Source: Halobacteriovoraceae bacterium (GTDB lineage: Bacteria; Bdellovibrionota; Bacteriovoracia; Bacteriovoracales; Bacteriovoracaceae). From it: a DNA stretch of 34,354 nt. This document shows, piece by piece, positions 23,451 to 31,326 of this stretch. The notes under the pieces are model-generated. The model was given only the letters and a program-made list of their open reading frames with translations. It was not told the DNA's origin and made no database searches. The translations under genes were made by a program, and so were the position numbers. The DNA lies in NCBI GenBank assembly GCA_002715375.1, contig PAZA01000061.1, positions 1 to 34,354 on the forward strand. Direction: 5' to 3'. Numbering within the stretch: position 1 is the stretch's first letter; the number at the start of each line of letters is the position of its first letter.

Positions 23451-24071
23451 TTAGAGTTGAATCCCAGAAAAAGCTAAAAACCCTAAAGACATTAGCCCTA
23501 CTGTTATAAATGTGATCCCAAGACCTCTTAGACCTTCCGGAATATCACTATAAGTTAACTTCTCTCTAATTCCTGCAAGGGCCATGATTGCAAGTGCCCA
23601 TCCAACTCCTGTCCCCAAACCAAAAACAACACTTTCAGGAAAGTTGTAATCCCTTTCAACCATAAAAAGAGAGCCTCCTAAAATGGCACAGTTTACAGTA
23701 ATGAGAGGAAGGAAAATCCCTAGTGCTCCATAGAGGGCGGGAAAAAATTTATCCAATGTCATTTCTAAAATTTGAACCATGGCCGCGATAACGCCAATAT
23801 AGCTAATCAACCCCAAAAAGCTCAGGTCCATTGAAGCAAGCTCCGGGTTACCAGTCCACGCTAACGCCCCAGGCTTTAAAAGATAACCATAAATAAGGTT
23901 ATTGGCCGGAACTGTAATTGTTTGAACCACAATAACCGCAATCCCTAATCCAATAGAGGTTTTTACCTGTTTTGAAACGGCTAAAAACGTACACATCCCT
24001 AAGAAAAAACCAAGGGCCATATTTTCAACAAAGACGGCTTTTATAAATATGCTAATATACTGTTCCAACAT
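23451..24071 (-). CDS. nqrE: Na+-NQR subunit E
   Basis: NqrE is a six-TM inner-membrane subunit that pairs pseudosymmetrically with NqrD. Together they hold an iron-sulfur centre in the membrane and help form the Na+ path. The 206-residue protein has the family segments [20 protein letters not shown] (Cys27) and [13 protein letters not shown] (the second Cys), the two ligands expected from this subunit, and [22 protein letters not shown]. The start is three bases after the nqrD stop, so the two are translationally coupled. Length matches the family. Confidence 0.97.
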   Translation of the reverse strand: MLEQYISIFIKAVFVENMALGFFLGMCTFLAVSKQVKTSIGLGIAVIVVQTITVPANNLIYGYLLKPGALAWTGNPELASMDLSFLGLISYIGVIAAMVQILEMTLDKFFPALYGALGIFLPLITVNCAILGGSLFMVERDYNFPESVVFGLGTGVGWALAIMALAGIREKLTYSDIPEGLRGLGITFITVGLMSLGFLAFSGIQL

Positions 24072-24074
24072 AGA

Positions 24075-24695
24075 TTAATCCTTTTCAACTTGATCAGGTT
24101 TAAAAGTCCTTAAAACCCAGATAAAAACCCCTATTAAGAAAAAAGCACTCGGAGCAAGTAACATTAAGCCGTTACCCTGATACCAACCACCTTCACTTGT
24201 AAGAGGTAATACAGAATAACCAAAGAACTTACCACTCCCGAAGATCTCTCTTAGGACTCCAACAAAGATTAAAACGAGGCTGTAACCTAAGCCGTTTCCA
24301 ATACCATCCATAACGCTCATGAAAGGGCCATTCTTCATAGCATAACCCTCTGCGCGACCCATAACAATACAGTTGGTTATAATCAAACCAACGTATACTG
24401 AAATCCCCTTAGAAATATCGTAGACAAAAGCTTTCAAAATTTGGTCAGCTAAAATAACCATCGAAGCAATGACAGTCATTTGAACAATAATCCTAATACT
24501 TGAAGGAACATAGTTTCTGATCAAACTAACAATCAAACTGGAAAACGCCATAACGAAGATAACGGCTAAAGACATAACAATAACGGCTTCCATTTTAGTC
24601 GTTACCGCTAGGGCAGAACATATTCCCAAAATTTGAAGGGCGATAGGATTGTTTTTAAATACAGGATCAAAAAGGGTTTCTTTTATACTGCTCAT
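24075..24695 (-). CDS. nqrD: Na+-NQR subunit D
   Basis: NqrD is the six-TM partner of NqrE in the Na+-pumping quinone reductase. The 206-residue protein shows [18 protein letters not shown] (Cys26) and [17 protein letters not shown] (the second Cys), the two ligands for the shared intramembrane iron-sulfur site, and the [23 protein letters not shown] segment typical of the family. The ATG lies two bases after the nqrC stop, with GGAGGAG overlapping the end of nqrC, which indicates coupled translation. Confidence 0.97.
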   Translation of the reverse strand: MSSIKETLFDPVFKNNPIALQILGICSALAVTTKMEAVIVMSLAVIFVMAFSSLIVSLIRNYVPSSIRIIVQMTVIASMVILADQILKAFVYDISKGISVYVGLIITNCIVMGRAEGYAMKNGPFMSVMDGIGNGLGYSLVLIFVGVLREIFGSGKFFGYSVLPLTSEGGWYQGNGLMLLAPSAFFLIGVFIWVLRTFKPDQVEKD

Positions 24696-24697
24696 TT

Positions 24698-25477
24698 TTA
24701 AGCTCCTCCCTTTCTAAACTGAACCAGAAATGGTCCGTAACCATGGTCACCTAGCCAGTAGTTTAGAAGGTCTTGGACACCTCGGCCCGTAATCGTAGCA
24801 CCGGAAAGTCCATCAACTGTTCTCTTTCCTTCTTCACTATTCGGATCAACATTTTTTTTAACTTGAACAAAAGGCTTAAAACTTTTGTCAGAGACAATTT
24901 TTCCTATCCACTGGGCCTTCCAATTTGGATTGTCGACTTCTCCTCCTAAACCCGGAGTTTCAGCATGCTCATAAAACCCAAAACCTTTCACTGTTCTCGT
25001 ATCTTTGTCCAAAGCCAAAAAGCCGTAAAGAGTCGACCAGAGACCTTTTCCATAAACCGGCAAAACAAGAGATGTAACTTTGCCATCCTTTTTCACAAAA
25101 TAAACTTTTCCATATTTTGCTCTCATTTTATTCTTGCCTAGATCCAAATTAGAAGGAATTTGAACATTCCTTTTTGGGTCCTTAGCAGCTGCCCGAGAGT
25201 CATAAGATTCTGGTTTAATATCTGCTACAAATTGTCCGGTTTTTAGATCAACCAGCTTTGTTTCAATATTTTCAAAAATTTTTAAAATTTCTTCTTTCGA
25301 TGCTTTGGCATTTTTTAAAAGACCAGCTGAAAGAAGAAGATTTTTCTTAACATCAAGAATTTTATTTTCTTTCTGCATAGGCCTTAAGCTAATGGCCGAA
25401 AGTGAAACGACCACTGAACACACACCACATAAAATTGCCGCAACAGCAACTGTCCCCTTCCAAGAATTAATGTTCAT
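24698..25477 (-). CDS. nqrC: Na+-NQR subunit C, covalent FMN carrier
   Basis: NqrC carries covalently bound FMN on the periplasmic side and passes electrons within the complex. The 259-residue protein has one N-terminal TM helix (about 8-30) and a periplasmic domain with [17 protein letters not shown] and the flavinylation motif [14 protein letters not shown], in which Thr228 of SGAT is the expected FMN site. ApbE, encoded downstream, is the transferase. The gene overlaps the end of nqrB by 11 bases and has a strong ribosome-binding site (AAGGAGGG, 9 bases upstream). Confidence 0.97.
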   Translation of the reverse strand: MNINSWKGTVAVAAILCGVCSVVVSLSAISLRPMQKENKILDVKKNLLLSAGLLKNAKASKEEILKIFENIETKLVDLKTGQFVADIKPESYDSRAAAKDPKRNVQIPSNLDLGKNKMRAKYGKVYFVKKDGKVTSLVLPVYGKGLWSTLYGFLALDKDTRTVKGFGFYEHAETPGLGGEVDNPNWKAQWIGKIVSDKSFKPFVQVKKNVDPNSEEGKRTVDGLSGATITGRGVQDLLNYWLGDHGYGPFLVQFRKGGA

Positions 25478-26672
25478 GTCTTAGGGCCCTCCTTTTGATA
25501 TTGGCTTCAACAACGAAGTAATCGATGAGAGGTGCAAACAAATTGGCAAAAAGAATTGCTAGCATAATCCCTTCAGGGTACGCAGGGTTCACAACTCTTA
25601 CTAATATTGTCATCACGCCAATGAGCGCTCCATAAAAATATTTACCAGTTGCCGTCATAGAGGCACTCACTGGATCTGTTGCCATAAAGACTGTACCGAA
25701 AGCAAATCCACCTAAACAGAGGTGCCAGAGAGGATCCATTCCAAACATAGGGTTTGTCGTCGACCCGATCTGATTAAAAAGGAGTGCCGTTAGAACCGCC
25801 GAGACCACAACCCCTAGCATAATCCGCCAAGAACCAGTTTTAGTAACTATCAAAATAAAGGCACCAATCAGACAAGCTAAAACAGAAGTCTCCCCCATTG
25901 AGCCTGTAATATCACCCATGAATGCTTGATTTAAAGTAAAGGGAATTGCGCTTACGCCTTCAGCAGCGGCGAGACCCAAAGAAGTTGCAGCAGTATAACC
26001 GTCAACGGCTACCCAAACAGCATCACCTGAAATTTCAGCGGGGTAAGCGAAGTAAAGAAAAGCTCTCGAAGCCAGAGCAACGTTAAGGAAATTCTTCCCC
26101 GTTCCTCCAAACACCTCTTTCGCAAAAATAACACCAAATATAATTCCCAGAGCAACTTGCCACAAAGGAATGGTAGCAGGAAGAGTTAAAGGATAAAGAA
26201 GCCCACTAACTAAAAACCCTTCATTAATTTCGTGCTTCCTCACAGTAGCAAAGATGCCTTCAACAATTCCTCCCGCAGTCATTGTCACTATGTAGACCGG
26301 TAGAAAGAATAAAGCTCCATAAACAAAGTTACTTAAAAAGTTATTGGGATCAAAAGCTAATCCCATGGCTGCCATAACAGCTCCCCTCCAATCTTCAACC
26401 GTGGCAAGCCCTTTGGAAGCTAAGACGAGGTTTGCTTGGTAGCCTGTATTCCACATGGCCATCAAAGTCACAGGTATAAGAGCTATAACAACTGTCACCA
26501 TCAACCGCTTTAGGTCCATCCCATCTCTTACATGGGTTTTCCCTTCCGTAACCTCTCCAGGTGTATAAGCAAAGGTATCCAAGGCTTCATATAGAGGATA
26601 AAGTTTTTCCAACTTACCACCCTTAGAAAACTTTGGATGCATTTGATCAAGGAAATCTCTAAGTGCTTTCAT
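25467..26672 (-). CDS. nqrB: Na+-NQR subunit B
   Basis: NqrB is the largest membrane subunit and contains a covalent FMN, riboflavin, quinone access and the main Na+ path. The 401-residue protein has about 10 TM helices and family motifs [38 protein letters not shown] and FMATDPVSA. The flavinylation site is VDGYTAAT; Thr232 (counting from a start two codons earlier) is the expected acceptor, though TAAT departs from the usual SGAT. I chose ATG 26670-26672 because AAGGA lies 6 bases upstream; the earlier ATG at 26678 directly abuts that site and overlaps the nqrA stop. About three bases separate it from nqrA. Confidence 0.96.
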   Translation of the reverse strand: MKALRDFLDQMHPKFSKGGKLEKLYPLYEALDTFAYTPGEVTEGKTHVRDGMDLKRLMVTVVIALIPVTLMAMWNTGYQANLVLASKGLATVEDWRGAVMAAMGLAFDPNNFLSNFVYGALFFLPVYIVTMTAGGIVEGIFATVRKHEINEGFLVSGLLYPLTLPATIPLWQVALGIIFGVIFAKEVFGGTGKNFLNVALASRAFLYFAYPAEISGDAVWVAVDGYTAATSLGLAAAEGVSAIPFTLNQAFMGDITGSMGETSVLACLIGAFILIVTKTGSWRIMLGVVVSAVLTALLFNQIGSTTNPMFGMDPLWHLCLGGFAFGTVFMATDPVSASMTATGKYFYGALIGVMTILVRVVNPAYPEGIMLAILFANLFAPLIDYFVVEANIKRRALRHEH

Positions 26673-26674
26673 TA

Positions 26675-28018
26675 TCATTCCTTCTCAATAATAGTTAAAT
26701 TATCTCTTAATATCGTTCCATAATCGACTTTGCCATGATCGACAAAAGTACAAAGGGCCAAGTCTTCTTCATCGAGCTCCATACAGCCAAGTTTTTGAGC
26801 AAGGTCCGTTTGTTTTGTTATAAGGGATCTGAGAAGTTGAGTGGCCAATATATCCATTGGCATAACATCCTCATAATTACCTGTCGGAACCATGGCCCTG
26901 GGGCTTCCATGGGTCGATGTTGTAAAGTCAAACAACTTTGCAGGCAATAGCTTTGAAATGAAAGAAGGCTTTACTGAAAATTTCTCCAATCCAGGTCCAC
27001 CCCACCCTAGGAGCTCCCTTTCTTTTCCTTCCTTGAGAAGGCTAATTTGATTGTGATACCTTCCTAAATAATTAAATGTGTCTTTAGCATGGTGCCCATT
27101 AAAGACAGAGCCAGAAATCACCCGATTATCTTTACCTTCATATTCATCCTTCAAAAGGTCAGCTAAGCTCGCTCCAACTCTGGTGACAAGCAGCCTCGGG
27201 TTTCTAGCTTGGGGACCACCAAGGGCCACAATCCTTTCTGTCCAAAGTTTTCCTGTAGAAAAAAGTTTTCCTACAGCAATGCAATCTTGATAACCGATAT
27301 GCCATACAGGCTTATCGGCATGAGCCGGGTCTAAAAAGTGGATATGAGTTCCAACATTTCCAGCTGGGTGAGGTCCTTCAAAACCATGAAGGCTTATAGG
27401 GCCAGATGCTTCAACCGGAAGACTCTCACCTTTTGCATGACAGACGTAAGTTTTTCCTTCCGTTAATTTAGAAAGTACTTTGACACCATTTTTGAAATCT
27501 TCTTTATGGTTATTGATTACAGAAATGGGATTCCCAGAAAGTGGATTTGTATCAATCGCTGTTATAAAAAGAGCTTTTGGTCTTGACTCAGGAAGAGGGT
27601 TTTTTGAATAAGGTCTCGTTCTAAGTGCAGTCCATAATCCGGACTCTTGAAGAAGGTCTCTAACCTTTTCAAATCCTATTTTGTCTAAGTCACTTTTTTT
27701 GTAATGAGAAAACTCAACTTGTTCCTCACTTGAAGAAATCTGTATAACAAGTGACTCAAAAACTCTTTTGGGACCACGGTTTAAGGACACCACTTTTCCT
27801 GCAGCTGGAGCCGTGTATTTAACTCCAACTTGTCTCTTACATTCAAACAAAGGTTGTCCAATTTTAACTTCATCGCCCTCTTTTACCAACATAGTTGGCT
27901 TCATTCCTTGGTAATCAGACCCTAAAATGGCAACAGACTTTACACTCTTGTTTCTATCAACCTCAGATTTGGGTTGCCCCTTGATTGGAAGAGTTAAACC
28001 CTTTCTAATTTTTGTCAT
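26675..28018 (-). CDS. nqrA: Na+-NQR subunit A
   Basis: NqrA is the peripheral cytoplasmic subunit of Na+-NQR and contacts NqrB near the quinone site. The 447-residue protein starts with the family N-terminus [13 protein letters not shown] and contains [23 protein letters not shown] (a biotinyl-like fold), [47 protein letters not shown] and [13 protein letters not shown], all typical. It is the first gene of nqrA-F. The upstream ribosome-binding site is weak (GAAAG). A 124-base gap to the ychJ-like gene upstream probably contains the operon promoter, though I see no clear -35/-10. Confidence 0.96.
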   Translation of the reverse strand: MTKIRKGLTLPIKGQPKSEVDRNKSVKSVAILGSDYQGMKPTMLVKEGDEVKIGQPLFECKRQVGVKYTAPAAGKVVSLNRGPKRVFESLVIQISSSEEQVEFSHYKKSDLDKIGFEKVRDLLQESGLWTALRTRPYSKNPLPESRPKALFITAIDTNPLSGNPISVINNHKEDFKNGVKVLSKLTEGKTYVCHAKGESLPVEASGPISLHGFEGPHPAGNVGTHIHFLDPAHADKPVWHIGYQDCIAVGKLFSTGKLWTERIVALGGPQARNPRLLVTRVGASLADLLKDEYEGKDNRVISGSVFNGHHAKDTFNYLGRYHNQISLLKEGKERELLGWGGPGLEKFSVKPSFISKLLPAKLFDFTTSTHGSPRAMVPTGNYEDVMPMDILATQLLRSLITKQTDLAQKLGCMELDEEDLALCTFVDHGKVDYGTILRDNLTIIEKE

Positions 28019-28142
28019 AACGCTTTCAAACCCTGTTGAAATTTTTTATTGTTTCTTTCTATCTATTCTAGTCTAGTTTATCTATTTTTTCTCTATGCAC
28101 TATTTTCTTCTACCTACTGAATTAAGTCCAAGAAGGAAGCTT

Positions 28143-28616
28143 TTAATGGCAACATTTCTTAAACTTTTTTCCACTCCCGCAAGGACATGGGTCATTCCTG
28201 CCTACTTTAGGTACAATTCTTTTTTGAGTCGTAGGTTCGAGCTTACCATCGTAGAAGTACCAACTCCCTTTCCATTTCTTAAAAGTGCTTCTTTCTCTAT
28301 GAATATGAGTTTTATCATCAAGCTCATAGGTGCACTCAAATAAAACTTCTCCCTCATCTTTCTGTTCAGACGATTCGAGGATTCTCAAACCAAACCACTC
28401 TGACTCAGAAGCCCAACTCTCTGCCTCATCCTGATCAAACCCGTCAACTTTATCAGGATGATGAGTTTTCATAATAAAATCAATATTATTTTTTACGTAA
28501 GCAGAGTAGCGTGCCCTCATTAAACTTTGAGGGTTTTTTGCACTTTGAAAGTCTTTGTGGATAGGACCACAACATTCGTTATACTGCTGCGCAGACTGGC
28601 AAGGACAGGCTTCCAT
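28143..28616 (-). CDS. YchJ/UPF0225 family SEC-C protein
   Basis: This 157-residue protein has a zinc-binding SEC-C-like motif at each end: [14 protein letters not shown] at the N-terminus and the perfect [18 protein letters not shown] at the C-terminus. The middle ([23 protein letters not shown]...WYFYDGKLE) is the NTF2-like domain of the YchJ/UPF0225 family. The biochemical role is unknown; SEC-C motifs bind zinc and, in SecA, SecB and the ribosome. Upstream of the ATG I see no good ribosome-binding site. It reads in the same direction as nqrA with a 124-base gap, and downstream of the MATE gene by 134 bases, so it is probably its own unit. Confidence 0.88.
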   Translation of the reverse strand: MEACPCQSAQQYNECCGPIHKDFQSAKNPQSLMRARYSAYVKNNIDFIMKTHHPDKVDGFDQDEAESWASESEWFGLRILESSEQKDEGEVLFECTYELDDKTHIHRERSTFKKWKGSWYFYDGKLEPTTQKRIVPKVGRNDPCPCGSGKKFKKCCH

Positions 28617-28750
28617 AAAGAAATAATCTCTCCATAATTGATCTTACTTAAACTATATTTAAATTCCCTAAAGACCACTAAAAAGAATACTGAAGAAAAC
28701 CCTTATCATTTTTTAAAAAATACGGCAATAAAGAACTCTTCTAATCTTCT

Positions 28751-30082
28751 TTATGATTGCGCAGCATGGACAATATTTTTAGTACGTAGATAGCCTGAAA
28801 TATATCGATAAACGTTAAGCAAAATAAGTCCCAACCATATGGCCATCAAACTTTTATTACTATAACTCCATAAGCCTAAAGGGAGAAAAGTTAGTAAAGA
28901 GCCTAGAAGCATGTGGCGGCGTAAAAATCTAAATTCCCCTAAACCAAAAAGAAGTCCGTCATAGACAAAAGAAATACAATTGATGACTTGCGACCAAACA
29001 ATGAGTGGCCAAATATGGGATAAAAGCTCAATGACTTTTTTATCAAAAGTAAAGAGAGACCAAACAAGAGATGGTAAAAAGAAATAGAGAATAAGAAAAA
29101 ATCCTCCGATAATGCCACCAAGCCAAAGAAGGTTAGTAAACATACCTTTTAATTTCTCTATCTCTTTTTTGGCATAGAGCTTTGCCCCAAGTATATTGGC
29201 AGTCATGGCAACGCCATCCACGAAAAAAGAAACAAAGAGCCAAATTTGAAGAAGGATTTGATGACAAGCCAGAGCATTAACGCCCAGGTTAGCCGCCAAG
29301 CGGGTACTCAAAAAGAAAACGGATGTAAGCACAAAACTTCTACCAAAAAGGGCCAAAGAGTCCTTACCAAACTCTATTTTAACTTCTGAAGGGCCCAGGC
29401 TTCCACCAAACACCAGGGTTCTTAACTTTTTTTCACGAAAAACAAAGTAAGCAGAAAAAAGAAATCCTATAATTTGTGAGATGACTGTCCCGTAACTTGC
29501 TCCCTCAATTCCCCAGTTAAAGACAAAAAGAAGAAGGCCCGTCACTAAAATATTGAGAGCAGTCGTTCCCAAAACAATATAAAAAGATAAGTTAACCTGG
29601 CCAAATCCTCTTAGTATGGAAAGAAGAGTCACAGAGAGGATAAGAAAAGGGTGTCCTACCAAACGGATAGAAAAGTATTTGTCTACTCCACCCGCAATCT
29701 CTCCAGGCATGGAAGCTAACTCGTAAAGATGATACCTAAGCAGATAGAGGCAAAGCGCGCTCACCAAACCTATTGTAAAAGCAATTTTTAGACCGGAACG
29801 TATGGTAGCTGCTAAAGCTTTTCCCTCTTTCTTGGCATAATAATGGGAAACATTTCTTGTAGAAGCATGTACAAGGAAGTTGAACATCCACGTAAAGGAA
29901 CTAAGGATCGTGGTAGCAATAGCGAGGACCCCCACAAGTGGCGTCTCAATATGACCCACCATAGCGGTATCGACAACAGAAGCCAGTGGCTCAAGAACAG
30001 AAGAAGCAATGGAAGGAAGCGAGAAGAGAAGAAGCCCTTTGAGTGTTAAATCTTCACCTGACTCTTTCTCTCCAACCTTCAA
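28751..30082 (-). CDS. MATE family multidrug/cation antiporter (DinF-like)
   Basis: This 443-residue inner-membrane exporter has about 12 TM helices in two related halves. Hallmarks of the MATE family are LPSIASSVLEPLASVVDTAMVGHI near the start, GVLAIATTI, and the second-half segment ALACHQILLQIWLFVSFFVDGVAMTA. DVD/DTAMVGH-type starts with few charged residues fit the DinF-like branch, which uses H+ or Na+ to expel organic cations. The start is TTG (30080-30082), set by GGGGA five bases upstream; a nearby ATG is out of frame and closes after two codons. It lies 23 bases after the 4-TM protein gene and is likely co-transcribed. The substrate is unknown. Confidence 0.88.
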   Translation of the reverse strand: MKVGEKESGEDLTLKGLLLFSLPSIASSVLEPLASVVDTAMVGHIETPLVGVLAIATTILSSFTWMFNFLVHASTRNVSHYYAKKEGKALAATIRSGLKIAFTIGLVSALCLYLLRYHLYELASMPGEIAGGVDKYFSIRLVGHPFLILSVTLLSILRGFGQVNLSFYIVLGTTALNILVTGLLLFVFNWGIEGASYGTVISQIIGFLFSAYFVFREKKLRTLVFGGSLGPSEVKIEFGKDSLALFGRSFVLTSVFFLSTRLAANLGVNALACHQILLQIWLFVSFFVDGVAMTANILGAKLYAKKEIEKLKGMFTNLLWLGGIIGGFFLILYFFLPSLVWSLFTFDKKVIELLSHIWPLIVWSQVINCISFVYDGLLFGLGEFRFLRRHMLLGSLLTFLPLGLWSYSNKSLMAIWLGLILLNVYRYISGYLRTKNIVHAAQS

Positions 30083-30105
30083 AACATCCCCTTTGGATTA
30101 CATCT

Positions 30106-30462
30106 TTAGAAACCAGGCTTATAAATCGCAAAGTAAGCTGCTAATGCGGCCAACAGCCAAAGACCAACAAAGGCCAAGTGTCTCATGGTTTTAAGCCTTT
30201 TGGCCAAAACAGGTGCTAAAATAGCAAGCCCCAACCAGATTCCAATTTTAGAAGCAACCCAAAAAGGGAATGGTTCACCATGAGAAACCCCAAGCCTCGC
30301 TAATAAGCCCATTCCACCAACAAGAATAAGAAAACTAGAAATACCAGCGAGTATTTTTATCAATTTTCCCTTTTCATTGAGAAAAAAGCTAGCTCCCATG
30401 GTTGATAAAAACATAAAAATAGAGGCGAGATGAATAAGTTTATAAACTTGATAAGAAAACAT
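30106..30462 (-). CDS. Small four-TM membrane protein, unknown
   Basis: This 118-residue protein has four hydrophobic helices (about residues 8-26, 35-53, 65-84 and 93-112 from the chosen start), with conserved-looking YKLIHLASIFMFLSTMG and FWVASKIGIWLGLA. It resembles small inner-membrane proteins often left unnamed (loosely SirB2-like), but I cannot assign a function. I chose the ATG at 30460-30462 because AAAGGAG lies 5 bases upstream. An in-frame ATG 24 codons earlier (30534) adds a tail without a ribosome-binding site and runs into the divergent promoter region. It sits just upstream of the MATE gene and may share its promoter. Confidence 0.7.
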   Translation of the reverse strand: MFSYQVYKLIHLASIFMFLSTMGASFFLNEKGKLIKILAGISSFLILVGGMGLLARLGVSHGEPFPFWVASKIGIWLGLAILAPVLAKRLKTMRHLAFVGLWLLAALAAYFAIYKPGF

Positions 30463-30573
30463 AAAAACTCCTTTAAGCTTAAGGCACAGGGCTAACCCGA
30501 AAAAGTAAAAATGTCCATACCCACACTTGCTCACCTTGGATTTAACCCAAAAGAATCATAAAATAAGAAGCCT

Positions 30574-31326
30574 ATGGCCAGAAAAGGACGAAAAAAAGGC
30601 AACAAGATATATCGCGGTGCCTACCAATATTTTCAAGGTGATACACTCTTCGGAGAAGAAGAGTTTGAAGTCTTTCGAAATGACAAACATGAAGTGTTTC
30701 ATTTTGTTTCAGAGATTAACAGCCGAGTTGTGACCGGCGAGTTTCTCATCATCAACATCGAATACATCATTAACTTTAAATTCATTCCAATATCAGCAGT
30801 TATTGATAAGGCGATGGGCAACGATAGAGTCCAGGAGCGTTACGATTATGACTTGCATGAAAACCTACTTAGCTATCACTTTATAACCAAAGAAGGGTCC
30901 GAAACCCATACAATGCACACAAAACACACTTTCCACATATCAACGCCATGCATTTCATCTAGTATCCTCTTTATCCTCTCCAAAAAGTTTAATTCAACAG
31001 CGACAAACTTTTACAATATCATCTCATGTGAAAACCACTGGGATTATGTTGAGCCACCATCAGTAAAAAACGCAATGCTTCAAAAGATTAGTTCAACGAC
31101 GGAGATGATACCCATTGGTGGGGCAACAGTCGAAGCGATCCACTATAAATTATGGCAAGAGAAAGCCAATTATAACTTCAATAAGAAAAAGAAGAAGAAG
31201 GATGAAGCACCTCCAACACTAAAAATTTATTTAAGCAAATATATGGCCATCCCCTATATTGTGGATACTGGGGCTGGTCTCCTCTATAAAGTAAAGTACC
31301 TCAATAACCTTACGGACTCTGAGTAA
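30574..31326 (+). CDS. Hypothetical protein, 250 residues
   Basis: I do not recognise this protein. It has a basic N-terminus without a signal peptide, then a largely beta-strand-rich sequence (YQYFQGDTLFGEEEFEVFRN through FLIINIEYIINFKFIP), a His/Thr-rich strand (HTMHTKHTFHI), a poly-Lys stretch near residue 210, and a hydrophobic end. The pattern resembles single-domain beta-barrel or lipocalin-like proteins, but this is only impression. The ribosome-binding site is weak (AAGAAG, 4 bases upstream). It stands alone on the plus strand, and its last 17 bases overlap the 3' end of dinG on the other strand, so the two transcripts collide. No close functional neighbour is apparent. Confidence 0.65.
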   Translation: MARKGRKKGNKIYRGAYQYFQGDTLFGEEEFEVFRNDKHEVFHFVSEINSRVVTGEFLIINIEYIINFKFIPISAVIDKAMGNDRVQERYDYDLHENLLSYHFITKEGSETHTMHTKHTFHISTPCISSSILFILSKKFNSTATNFYNIISCENHWDYVEPPSVKNAMLQKISSTTEMIPIGGATVEAIHYKLWQEKANYNFNKKKKKKDEAPPTLKIYLSKYMAIPYIVDTGAGLLYKVKYLNNLTDSE

